Shown piece by piece: positions 1 to 7,043 of a stretch of 64,000 nucleotides of DNA (positions are counted from its first letter, which is position 1; each line of letters starts with the position of its first letter). A model generated the notes under the pieces. It saw nothing but the letters and a program-made list of their open reading frames with translations, did no database searches and was not told where the DNA came from. The position numbers and the translations under genes were made by a program. Source of the DNA: Piezodorus guildinii (lineage: Eukaryota > Arthropoda > Insecta > Hemiptera > Pentatomidae); the NCBI GenBank assembly GCA_023052935.1, contig CM041293.1, positions 183,418,249-183,482,248 of the forward strand, given 5' to 3'.

Positions 1-247
1 TAAATAATAATAATATAGTTGTGAATTATAATAATGATATACTACATCGTAATGGTTTCCTATTAAATGAGTTTATAATATTATTATTAAGTAAAGTGTT
101 GTACCTTTTTTTGTTCGGCATTAAGCCTTAAGCCTCTTCACCACGTCAAGGTAAAGGTACATCGAAGAGGTTTTGTTTTTTTTAATTTTTTTTTTTAATA
201 ATTTTTTAGCTTTTTATGTGAATTTTTTTAAAATTTATTAGTTTTAT

Positions 248-285
<38 letters not shown>

Positions 286-756
286 TTTCATTTTTTAAAT
301 AAAATTAAACGAAAAAATAAAAATCTGAATTCGTAAAAAATAAAAATAAAATATAATCTTCTATGTGATACAATCAATAATTAAATGAAACATTTTTATA
401 ATAAAATTAAATGTAAAATAAAGCAAATAAAAATCTGAATTTATATAAACATAAAATGTCATCTTCTATGTAATACAATGTAGAATTAAATAAAACATAT
501 CCTTTTCTTTTTTTTTTTTGTAATAGGTCAGTTCATGACGAGAATCTTTTGGGATGGTCGGAAGAGTATGGCAAATCAGAAACGGTGTATGAAGTACATA
601 TGAAATAATGTGCTTAAGATATTTTCGATTAAGCCAAAGATAAGAAAACATTTCTTTTCTTCTTAAATTTTTTGTTCATGTATTTGAAAGAGAAATATGA
701 GCATCGAAATTATTCTGCAGGGTTATTCTATTCACCACACATTCACTCACACATTC
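1..756. other. A+T-rich non-coding flank downstream of the last gene
   Basis: No convincing gene is seen. The stretch contains a long T run at about 251-281 and T/A-rich tracts. The only structured part is the hairpin at 131-172, annotated separately. Because the neighbouring genes are transcribed leftwards, this is their 3' flank. The left terminus of the virus-like element may lie here or outside the window; no terminal inverted repeat could be recognised. Confidence 0.6.
131..172. repeat. Hairpin module I, copy A
   Basis: CCTCTTC at 133-139 pairs perfectly with GAAGAGG at 164-170, and the loop carries CACGTCAAGGT. The same layout recurs at 6141-6178 with a different outer stem (CCTTC/GAAGG), so stem sequences differ while pairing is kept. 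A T-rich run follows. Function is unknown; a transcript 3' end, replication or packaging signal are possibilities. Confidence 0.6.
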
Positions 757-842
757 AGGTTTAGAGGCTGTTAGACCATGCCATTGACCTTCATTCAGGG
801 TTTATAGGTGTTCAAACCGTGACAGTGACCCCTTTCATTCAT
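757..842. repeat. Module III, two tandem diverged copies
   Basis: Two copies (757-797 and 798-842) share the pattern RGGTTT, a short hairpin, then a GACC..TTCATTC block. In each, GGTTT-type bases can pair with a downstream (A)ACC. A third copy lies at 6433-6478. The second copy overlaps the stop codon (835-837) of the 169-residue gene, so the module is part of that transcript. Function unknown. Confidence 0.55.
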
Positions 843-1344
843 GGTGAATAGCTTTAAACACATTTTTATTCATCCATGCAGACAAAGCATTTGTGCGATA
901 CTGTGTACATTTCTCTTTCGAAAAATTGTGTACTATGCAATGGCTGCCTTGCTCATCTAAAATTAGTGATTCTATTTTAGGACAGCCAAAATCTTCCAAG
1001 TTAATTATAGTACAATGATGGAGATTTCGTGATAGAAACATTTTCTTATCTAGGCCCTTAACGAAAACAAATTTATATTTAAGGTCAATGTTGTTGAAAA
1101 TGTTATAAATGATGCCATACTCAACTTCTCCAGAATCCCATTTGATTTTATGATAGTAATTTTCCAACCAATAATTCGTTCTTATACTTTTATTGGTTGG
1201 TTTATATTCATTTGGTGGCTTAAAAATCCAATGCCTTGAAGACTTGTAAGCTTGATCAAACAGAGAAAACTCTTTAATAATATAACCTCCCAGGCTATCG
1301 ACAAAGCACTGAAAGTCTACTATCGCTCCGCTTGCCGTAGCCAT
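835..1344 (-). CDS. 169-residue uncharacterised protein of the virus-like element
   Basis: This is the last gene of the leftward gene series. The start is placed at the ATG at 1344, because the upstream in-frame codon at 1353 is GTG and a TATA box at 1373-1380 would put transcription start close to the ATG. The protein is 169 residues with no signal peptide or membrane segment. It starts GAIVDFQCF after five residues, has a central KGLDKKMFL stretch, then INLEDFGCPKIESL and a Cys/His-rich tail (HCIVH, KCTQY). Similar proteins accompany Maverick-like elements in arthropods as far as I recall. The order of blocks is faintly like a DEDD-type RNase H-fold exonuclease, but the D-x-E motif reads D-x-Q, so activity is doubtful. 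That fold is inference only. The reading frame is intact. Confidence 0.8.
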   Translation of the reverse strand: MATASGAIVDFQCFVDSLGGYIIKEFSLFDQAYKSSRHWIFKPPNEYKPTNKSIRTNYWLENYYHKIKWDSGEVEYGIIYNIFNNIDLKYKFVFVKGLDKKMFLSRNLHHCTIINLEDFGCPKIESLILDEQGSHCIVHNFSKEKCTQYRTNALSAWMNKNVFKAIHHE

Positions 1345-1372
1345 ACTGAACACTGAGCAAAGGATTCACCCC

Positions 1373-1380
1373 ATTTTATA
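1373..1380 (-). promoter_or_regulatory. TATA box of the 169-residue gene
   Basis: On the minus strand the sequence reads GGTATAAAATGG, with the TATA box 29-36 bases upstream of the ATG at 1344. The stop codon TAA (1376-1378) of the upstream capsid-like gene is part of this TATA box. Confidence 0.75.
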
Positions 1381-2611
1381 CCATTCGCCGAACTGTACCA
1401 ATTAGAGGATTATACTCTACGAGCCTATCGTGTATGATTAGACAATATGCTGTAGTATTTGCCGGGAATGAAATTTTCGATTCAAATTCTAATCTTACAT
1501 CGACTGGTCCACTTTTTATAGATTCAGACTGCTTTGAGCAATCTATTACAATTAAAGGTGATTTATCTTTAAAGTTTTGTAAAGAGGACAAAGGTTGCAT
1601 TTGTCCACCATAATAAGAATTTTGAAATAAAGCATACATATGATAGAGCAAAGCAAACCGATTTGACGACATATCTATATTTAAATCATCATACGGATAA
1701 GCTTTACAATTTAGAAACAATTTAACATTGGAAATATTACAATGATCAAAGTGGCTTGCATCTTTTTGAGAATTTTTCAGTCTTCCAGTTTGAAAAGTTA
1801 ATATTACATAACGCGGTTTTTCTAGCTGACTGGATGTTTTGACTGGCCAGATTTGTCTCTGACTTGCTGGCAGTAAAGGATAATCGTAAAGTTCCCAGGT
1901 TCTAAAGGCTAGTGAAAATATTTTTTCTGATTTGAGATGACGCATCAAAGCCAGCTTCTGATGTTCGTTTACGGTAACATAAGGTAGCTTCCAGCATAGC
2001 CTATCCAGTTCTATTTTACACTTTTCTACCGCATCAGTCCCAGCTACTGGTTGGCTAGTGATGTAGCAATTTTCATCATGTCTGCTTCTTATGAATATCA
2101 GTTCTTGCTTTACATTCATTACGATTTTCTGATAATCCTCACAGAACCCAAGAAGGGATGATAAAGGAACACATAGGTTGAAACACCCCTCTGCCGATGT
2201 AATGTTTAATGTATCACTTTGTGGATAGCACCATCCCCAATTATCCAAAAACTGGGAACCTCCCTTGAGCGAAACTAGATTTTTCAAAGTTGAAGTGATT
2301 CCAGGATTTTTCACACGGTCTATTTCGACTCCACTCAATTCGTACCTTATTTCATCAAACAAAAACGCAAACATGTTGTTTGTTAATTTTGATGCAATGG
2401 GAACTGCTGAACCATCCTGCTTTAGAAATCTTCCTTCTACATACAGCAGGCTGTGACTAGGTAGTGTGTATAAATCTTGATGTTGCAGACTGATGCGTAT
2501 TTCATCCCCTGGCTGAAGATTTGTTGACGAATAAGGATGATGAGAATGAAATTCAATCCCTTCAACTGAATTATCAAAAGTATCAGCTTCTTCCAAATTC
2601 AATATTTCCAT
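1376..2611 (-). CDS. Capsid-like protein (putative jelly-roll major capsid) of a Maverick-type element
   Basis: The 411-residue protein resembles the family annotated in animals as 'uncharacterized protein F54H12.2-like', which occurs in Maverick/Polinton-type elements. Recognisable blocks are GDEIRI near residue 36, RYELSGVEID near 88, WELYDYPLLP near 240, LEKPRYVILTFQTGR near 265, YPYDDLNID near 308 and SGPVDVRLEFE near 370. There is no signal peptide or membrane helix, and beta-rich segments dominate. I infer a double jelly-roll capsid role from length, composition and linkage to a packaging ATPase and an adenain-like protease; no catalytic motif is seen. The ATG at 2611 overlaps the last codons of the 53-residue ORF, and no TATA box lies in the usual place just upstream. 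It may therefore be translated from a transcript begun further upstream. The frame is intact. Confidence 0.85.
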   Translation of the reverse strand: MEILNLEEADTFDNSVEGIEFHSHHPYSSTNLQPGDEIRISLQHQDLYTLPSHSLLYVEGRFLKQDGSAVPIASKLTNNMFAFLFDEIRYELSGVEIDRVKNPGITSTLKNLVSLKGGSQFLDNWGWCYPQSDTLNITSAEGCFNLCVPLSSLLGFCEDYQKIVMNVKQELIFIRSRHDENCYITSQPVAGTDAVEKCKIELDRLCWKLPYVTVNEHQKLALMRHLKSEKIFSLAFRTWELYDYPLLPASQRQIWPVKTSSQLEKPRYVILTFQTGRLKNSQKDASHFDHCNISNVKLFLNCKAYPYDDLNIDMSSNRFALLYHMYALFQNSYYGGQMQPLSSLQNFKDKSPLIVIDCSKQSESIKSGPVDVRLEFESKISFPANTTAYCLIIHDRLVEYNPLIGTVRRMV

Positions 2612-2760
2612 GTTGACGATAAAACGTAATATCCTGCGGTTTGAAGAAATCTAATATTGCTCGCAGTTAACGATGTGCACTCAACAATGGCTTTCACTGG
2701 AATGATACTTTTTCTCTCTGAAGACGCGCTTTTATGTACTTTCTTAAAGTCCAACCCCAT
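2599..2760 (-). CDS. 53-residue small protein upstream of and overlapping the capsid-like gene
   Basis: Reading the minus strand from the ATG at 2760 gives 53 sense codons ending in TGA at 2601-2599. The protein starts MGLDFKKVHK, is basic in its N-terminal third, and ends with LTASNIRFLQTAGYYVL and a short tail. It fills the only otherwise unexplained gap in the gene series (2612-2804). A strong TATA box (2801-2812) lies 41-52 bases upstream, and the frame runs a few bases past the ATG of the capsid-like gene. Its product may be a small virion or assembly factor, but that is speculation. Alternatively it is only a leader ORF controlling translation of the capsid-like protein. Confidence 0.6.
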   Translation of the reverse strand: MGLDFKKVHKSASSERKSIIPVKAIVECTSLTASNIRFLQTAGYYVLSSTWKY

Positions 2761-2800
2761 CGCTGTCTGACTACTGAATGGACATTCCTTTGTTATAACT

Positions 2801-2812
2801 CCTTTTATATAA
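2801..2812 (-). promoter_or_regulatory. TATA box for the 53-residue/capsid-like transcript
   Basis: The minus strand reads TTATATAAAAGG, a near-ideal TATA box. The stop codon TAA of the protease gene (2805-2807) lies inside it. A weaker CATAAAAG at about 2730-2737 is closer to the capsid-like ATG and could be a second start. Confidence 0.75.
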
Positions 2813-3266
2813 GATCAAGCAGGAAGAGTAAACAAAGCTGACCACAGTTGTTTGAACCTACTTTCTGGAATTGTTTTCTATTTAATGAAATTCGGCAATC
2901 TTTCATGTACGGAACGAATTCACTTGGCGGTTTGTCTCCACTGCTGTCAAAGAACTGAACGTATTTTCCTCTTTTCTTGTAACTGACCCAATGCGTTCCT
3001 CTACCATTACTATTGTCTAAATTAAAAATACCACGTTCAGATTTCCACGGCTTTGTAGGAAATTCATCTACCATAAAAACTCCTCTAAAACGACGCAGTT
3101 TATGAAGTTTTGCTAATCTGAGTAAGTCGAAATTGCTTAGCCTTTGGCGAGGAAAAGTTTTTAAGATCTCTTTGGCTTTAGTTTTCAACTGATGTACATT
3201 TCCCCCGATCCTCTTTGGCGTGGAAATGACTCGCATCTTTTTCTTCTTGTTTGTAACACGTTTCAT
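2805..3266 (-). CDS. Adenain-like (Ulp1-superfamily) cysteine protease
   Basis: The 153-residue protein carries the catalytic layout of adenovirus-type maturation proteases: His92 in GTHWVSY, Asp107 in FFDSSG and Cys141 in NNCGQLC, with Gln134 a candidate oxyanion residue. The N-terminus is strongly basic (KKKK at 7-10), which suits DNA or virion association. Maverick/Polinton elements regularly encode such a protease, thought to process capsid proteins. The ATG at 3266 is chosen because a TATA box sits at 3299-3306. The C-terminus ends only about 10 residues after the catalytic Cys block, shorter than adenain, so the last helix of the fold may be reduced. The protein should act in assembling particles. 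All catalytic residues are present. Confidence 0.9.
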   Translation of the reverse strand: MKRVTNKKKKMRVISTPKRIGGNVHQLKTKAKEILKTFPRQRLSNFDLLRLAKLHKLRRFRGVFMVDEFPTKPWKSERGIFNLDNSNGRGTHWVSYKKRGKYVQFFDSSGDKPPSEFVPYMKDCRISLNRKQFQKVGSNNCGQLCLLFLLDLI

Positions 3267-3298
3267 GGTCTACTGATACAGAGGTAATGCTGACAAGC

Positions 3299-3306
3299 CT
3301 TATATA
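3299..3306 (-). promoter_or_regulatory. TATA box of the protease gene
   Basis: The minus strand reads GGTATATAAGG. The TAA stop (3300-3302) of the integrase gene is embedded in the box, which lies 33-40 bases upstream of the protease ATG. Confidence 0.75.
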
Positions 3307-4229
3307 CCCACATTCTTGCTATCAACCCATGAATTATGAGAACTGTCAAAACCTAGCCACTTCACTAGAGCTTTATTACCTTTCCTTTTTACAACTCTTT
3401 CTACAAGGTAACAATTAGGATGCTTAACAAGTTGCAATTCCTCTTGATAGAAACCACCAGCAATGTTGTCTCCGCGATCATCTTTCAGATGATAGGTGAT
3501 AGGTACCGTTTTTTTCACTTCAGCTATAGTAAATATTTCTGTAGACCATGATGGTTGATAACCTTTCGCAAACTGTGCTTTATACTTTGATATCCTTACA
3601 TGATCGCCAACTTTAAATTTTGCAGCCTTTTTTGTACTAGTTGTCTTAGAATAAACTTCTTTTATTAGTTTTGCTTCAATCTTAAATCCGTGAACGGATG
3701 CCGGTGCCATCTTGATTGTACTATGTTTTGTTTTATTATATTTGTCTACTAATGCCGGCAGTACTACAAGCCAATTGTAGTTGCCTTGTATACTAAACTT
3801 TTTCCACATGGCTGACTTTAGAGTGCGATTAAACCTTTCTATTATTGATGCTTTTAGGTTACTATATGTTGAATAATGATTGATATTACAAGATGTCATG
3901 AGTTTTCGAAATACTTGGTTATAAAACTCTTTACCATTGTCTGTTTGCAAATTCTTTGGCTTTCTCTCAGATAATACTTTCTCGAAACCTTGACACACTA
4001 CAGACGCAGTTTTATTCTTGATAGGCACTACCCAAGCATATTTAGAAAAACAATCTATTACAGTGAGCAAATATCTGTAACCTTTATTAAATTTAGCATA
4101 AGGAATCATTTCAACCAAGTCAGCCTGCCATAAATCATCAATACCTTTGAGTAATACAGATCTTCTTTTAAAAACCCTCCTAGCAGGTTTGTGCAATTCA
4201 TGCACGATCTGCTCTTTAACGGATGCCAT
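3300..4229 (-). CDS. Retroviral-type (rve) integrase with C-terminal chromodomain
   Basis: The 309-residue protein has an RNase H-fold integrase core with catalytic acidic residues Asp37 (WQADLVE), Asp97 (LQTDNGKEF) and Glu131 (KASIIERFNR). The second and third are separated by 33 residues, two fewer than in the usual D,D35E arrangement. An SH3-like or linker region follows (VGDHVRISK near 206), then a chromodomain at about 274-309 with VKWLGFDSSHNSWV. The usual N-terminal HHCC zinc-binding domain is absent. Integrases of this kind insert Maverick/Polinton DNA, and the chromodomain may direct insertion to modified chromatin. The ATG at 4229 is 34-40 bases downstream of a TATA-like box. The frame is intact and all three acidic residues are kept, so the enzyme may be functional. 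Confidence 0.93.
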   Translation of the reverse strand: MASVKEQIVHELHKPARRVFKRRSVLLKGIDDLWQADLVEMIPYAKFNKGYRYLLTVIDCFSKYAWVVPIKNKTASVVCQGFEKVLSERKPKNLQTDNGKEFYNQVFRKLMTSCNINHYSTYSNLKASIIERFNRTLKSAMWKKFSIQGNYNWLVVLPALVDKYNKTKHSTIKMAPASVHGFKIEAKLIKEVYSKTTSTKKAAKFKVGDHVRISKYKAQFAKGYQPSWSTEIFTIAEVKKTVPITYHLKDDRGDNIAGGFYQEELQLVKHPNCYLVERVVKRKGNKALVKWLGFDSSHNSWVDSKNVGI

Positions 4230-4256
4230 GACGTACTGTTAATCTTCTTATCTGCG

Positions 4257-5216
4257 CTACACTATTATACCCCCTTCTCTAAGTTGAGCTTCTATTCCCA
4301 AGATCTCACCCTTACCTGTTTGAGAGCCAATCAAATATCTCATTCGATTAACTAATACGTTTGGATCAACAATGCCTGTACCGCTTTTTGATTTGAACAA
4401 TTTTGAGATAACATTTTTGTATTTGGGGTAATTTTTAAGTCTTATCATATTACCGCTTGGGCTATGTCCCTCGAAATGTGCATTAGTTTGCATCAAAATC
4501 TTTTTATACAAAGCATAATCACTTTGTTTAACGAATGAAAGATTCGGATTTTTTATAAATAACAATTCGAAGAGACCTGGTGTACCATGATAGATATCAT
4601 CACCTATAGTAAGAATATCTTCATTGATAGAAATCACTGTATCGCCGATGGTAAACTTGTGACCATCATATTTGATTCCATATACAGTATCCAGATCTTT
4701 AATGTCATTGTTCACAAGCTTTATTATATACTTTGAGGATATATTTCCAATCTTTTCTAAATATTTTTGTAACATTTCTTCTCCTTTAGGAGTTTGAGTT
4801 GCTTCTCTCACCTCCTGCAGTGGGGTTTTCGGTGGCTCACACTCTTCTTCCGACTTTAGAATTGGTGTACTTTCCCAAACGTGCTCTAAACGACGAGTAA
4901 ATATTTTAGAAGGCCCAGGCTTTGGTGTTGTATCTGTTAGTGACGATTGTTCTAGACAATATTTAGGCATTTTTGATGGAATATGAGGAATTTCTTCTTC
5001 TTCCTTCTTTCGAATTTCACATTGGGCGGAGGGGGGAATTTTAACCTCCTGCTTACTCGCTAGTCTTTCCATAGATTTCAATAAAGGTTTATACTTCAAT
5101 TTCAAATATTCATCAGTCTCTTCTCGACTCCTTTTCAATAAATTACACTTTTCCTGTATAACCTTCCTGGTCTCGATTATTTCACGCATTACTACATCAC
5201 TAGTTGACTCTTCCAT
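4257..5216 (-). CDS. DUF8207-like protein of the virus-like element
   Basis: The 319-residue protein has a charged, probably coiled-coil N-terminus (about 1-60, rich in E, K, R and L). A proline/glutamate-rich linker (about 60-140) follows. The conserved C-terminal domain (about 160-290) contains YGIKYDG, GTPGLFELLF, QTNAHFEGHSPSG and LIGSQTGKGE. Proteins with this C-terminal block are common beside integrase and capsid-like genes in arthropod genomes and are, as I recall, classified as DUF8207. The biochemical role is not known; a minor virion component or DNA-bridging protein would fit the coiled coil. It lies 32 bases downstream of the ATPase gene and 27 bases upstream of the integrase ATG. 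The frame is intact. Confidence 0.82.
   Translation of the reverse strand: MEESTSDVVMREIIETRKVIQEKCNLLKRSREETDEYLKLKYKPLLKSMERLASKQEVKIPPSAQCEIRKKEEEEIPHIPSKMPKYCLEQSSLTDTTPKPGPSKIFTRRLEHVWESTPILKSEEECEPPKTPLQEVREATQTPKGEEMLQKYLEKIGNISSKYIIKLVNNDIKDLDTVYGIKYDGHKFTIGDTVISINEDILTIGDDIYHGTPGLFELLFIKNPNLSFVKQSDYALYKKILMQTNAHFEGHSPSGNMIRLKNYPKYKNVISKLFKSKSGTGIVDPNVLVNRMRYLIGSQTGKGEILGIEAQLREGGIIV
4263..4269 (-). promoter_or_regulatory. TATA-like box of the integrase gene
   Basis: The minus strand reads GGGGTATAATAG, 34-40 bases upstream of the integrase ATG. It forms the last codons of the DUF8207-like gene, whose TAG stop is at 4257-4259. It is the weakest match of the series. Confidence 0.6.
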
Positions 5217-5248
5217 GCCTAACTAGGGAATGAGCTTGACCCAACACC

Positions 5249-5938
5249 TCACGGTATTATATAGGCCTCGAAACCCTTTCGATACCTTCCATCATTAATT
5301 TGTCTATCCTTGTCCAAGACTAAAAATCCGTACCTGTCGTCTTTCCAGCACCATTGGCAAACCTTTTTGAAAGTTTGAAATGACATGTCTGAATTGACAT
5401 GATCATCATAAATTCGTCTTAGATTTAATTCATCTTGTCTAAAGAGTATAAGAAAGTTAGCATTTTCTCTAATCAAATGTTTTGGGACTCTAGTATAACT
5501 CTGGCTCAGATAAAATATATCAACACCGTTATGGCGCCCCATACAAAAGTATGATCTCACATTATCTTGTTTGTCACAGGCAATATCATCGAATATAAAG
5601 ACTGAGTTGGGTAGTGCCTCTTTGGGCGGAGGAACTTGTGAGTTATCTTCATATTGATAAAACCCGATATCAGTTAAAGGTTCTAATATTTGCGCTAACT
5701 CTCTATATTTAGGTTGATGTAAGGATTTTGCGAACAAATAGATATTTTCAAATTTTAATCCCTTTGAGTCATAAATTAAGCTTAGCATAAGATTAGTCTT
5801 ACCACAATTGGAGGGACCGCATATTAAACATCGAATCGAATCAGGAAATAGTAAACCGTGCCTAGATTCTTTCTTAATTGGAGCGCCTCCGTCCAGGTTA
5901 TGAATACGGATCGTAGTATGTTGCTTTACCAAGCGCAT
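5249..5938 (-). CDS. A32/FtsK-HerA-like DNA packaging ATPase
   Basis: The 229-residue protein has a Walker A motif GPSNCGKT at 41-48, a Walker B motif VFIFDD at 113-118 and a downstream LSQSYTRVPKHLIREN block typical of A32-like packaging ATPases. It probably pumps element DNA into particles. The ATG at 5938 is used: the upstream in-frame codon at 5962 is GTG, and a TATA box at 5973-5981 would put the transcript start near 5945-5950. The protein ends at a TGA 33 bases before the ATG of the DUF8207-like gene. The last codons before the stop form that gene's TATA box. Length and motif spacing fit ATPases of Maverick/Polinton elements. No breaks are seen. Confidence 0.92.
   Translation of the reverse strand: MRLVKQHTTIRIHNLDGGAPIKKESRHGLLFPDSIRCLICGPSNCGKTNLMLSLIYDSKGLKFENIYLFAKSLHQPKYRELAQILEPLTDIGFYQYEDNSQVPPPKEALPNSVFIFDDIACDKQDNVRSYFCMGRHNGVDIFYLSQSYTRVPKHLIRENANFLILFRQDELNLRRIYDDHVNSDMSFQTFKKVCQWCWKDDRYGFLVLDKDRQINDGRYRKGFEAYIIP
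5257..5263 (-). promoter_or_regulatory. TATA box of the DUF8207-like gene
   Basis: The minus strand reads CCTATATAATACC, 41-47 bases upstream of the ATG at 5216, and encodes the Tyr-Ile-Ile end of the ATPase. This again places a promoter within the upstream coding end. Confidence 0.65.
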
Positions 5939-5972
5939 GATGTTAAATGAAAAGAATCGCACTTTGACCTCT

Positions 5973-5981
5973 CCTTTTATA
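5973..5981 (-). promoter_or_regulatory. TATA box of the ATPase gene
   Basis: The minus strand reads GTATAAAAGGAG, a near-consensus TATA box 35-43 bases upstream of the ATG at 5938. It lies at the left edge of the 1.1-kb non-coding spacer after the polymerase. Confidence 0.75.
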
Positions 5982-6140
5982 CTTACCGACGTGGTTGAAA
6001 TTTATCGACTAATCTTCGTTAATAGAATTTTTCAAATTAAAAATTGGTACCATATTAAAATTATTTATCTATTATATATAATTTATTTTATTTTTTTTTT
6101 TGCACTCATCTTGGTTTTCTAAATATAATTTAGAAGTAAG

Positions 6141-6178
6141 CCTTCCCACCTCGTCAAGGTGTGAGTGCGTCGAGAAGG
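6141..6178. repeat. Hairpin module I, copy B
   Basis: Outer stem CCTTC (6141-6145) with GAAGG (6174-6178), inner stem CACCT (6147-6151) with AGGTG (6157-6161) and loop CGTCA. It corresponds to the hairpin at 131-172: loop bases CGTCAAGGT and the TCGA before the 3' strand are shared, while the outer stem differs. Confidence 0.6.
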
Positions 6179-6238
6179 TATGTTGATATAATATGGTTGT
6201 TAATATTTTGTAAAACTATTTTTCTTATTTTTTATGTT

Positions 6239-6414
6239 GGTTTCCAGGTTTATCGTTTTAAACCTCTCTTGGAACCAAAACGCAGTTTTTTTTTTCATTT
6301 TAGGTTTCCAGGTTTATCTTTTTAAACCTCTCTTGGAACCACAACGTAGTTTTTTTTGTTTTTTTTTTTCATTTAAGGTTTCCAGGTTTATCGTTTTAAA
6401 CCTCTCTTGAAACC
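6239..6414. repeat. Three tandem hairpins (module II)
   Basis: Near-identical units lie at 6239-6276, 6303-6340 and 6377-6414. Each has an inner perfect stem AGGTTTA/TAAACCT with a six-base loop and an outer stem GGTTTCC/GGAACC separated by TCTCTT. T-rich spacers of 26-36 bases separate the units. They occupy the spacer between the polymerase stop and the ATPase promoter. Tandem conserved hairpins suggest a structured RNA or DNA signal; the function is unknown. Confidence 0.7.
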
Positions 6415-6432
6415 ATAACACACATTCCTTTT

Positions 6433-6478
6433 AGGTTTGCGAGCCTTTAGAGCCACGCCAGGGACCCATTCATTCCAT
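6433..6478. repeat. Module III, third copy
   Basis: This copy matches the two units at 757-842 in order and spacing: AGGTTT, a short GC-containing arm, CCAGGGACC and CATTCATTCC. Module I and module III therefore occur in the same order after both gene blocks. Confidence 0.5.
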
Positions 6479-6479
6479 C

Positions 6480-6996
6480 TCACATACATACTTTAGTTTA
6501 CAAATAAAAACAACAATATTATATCAACAAAAATAAAAATAAAATCTCTTATACAGCATCTGGAGCGATAACTAAAAAATTATTAAAACCATTTTTCATT
6601 TGGCCACAGTGCAGATTAAAAGAATACATATGTTAAAAAATAAAAACGTAATCTTCAAATACTAAAAATAAAAAATTCCATCCTTTCATATACAAAAAAA
6701 AATATCCTTCTTGAATGAAACAAAAAAAAATCTAACAGTTTCCTACTTCTCTTTTAATAAAAAACAACAAAAAAAAAATCTCTTTTAATAAAAAAAAAAT
6801 ATATATATATATATTTAAAAAAATAAACATAAAACTTCAAAGATTGCTATGAAATAAAATAAAATAAAAAGTCATCTTGTAATAGTTGAAACAAAACATG
6901 TTTTGAACAGAAAAAAAAGTTGTGACTAATTTAAATAAAAAAAAAACTGATATCTCTTTATAATATACAATATTTACAAGTGAACATTATCAAAGT
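6480..6996. other. A-rich spacer downstream of the polymerase gene
   Basis: No gene is seen. The plus strand is strongly A-rich with many AAAATAAAA tracts, a short (TA)n at about 6799-6813 and no ORF worth calling. It would be the 3' untranslated region of the polymerase transcript. Confidence 0.5.
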
Positions 6997-7021
6997 TTGC
7001 CAATATTGCAATAGAGATTTT
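6997..7021 (+). repeat. 25-base inverted copy of the polymerase 5' coding region
   Basis: These 25 bases equal the reverse complement of 10653-10677 with one change. The match covers the codons of the first zinc finger (CQYCNRDF) near the polymerase start. It lies 22 bases after the polymerase stop codon, so in the polymerase transcript the two segments could pair along 25 bases with a single G-U pair. It is not a second gene: the rest of the finger is not present. Confidence 0.65.
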
Positions 7022-7043
7022 GATTGTTGCCGCCACACCTCAT

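Noticed and set aside
1345..1353. Upstream GTG start for the 169-residue gene, and similar non-ATG starts at 5962 and 10739
   Set aside because: ATG codons shortly downstream fit the TATA boxes or the conserved protein starts better.
6239..6414. A CRISPR-like array
   Set aside because: Three units with T-rich, non-unique spacers, no cas genes and an animal genomic setting; they are tandem hairpins.
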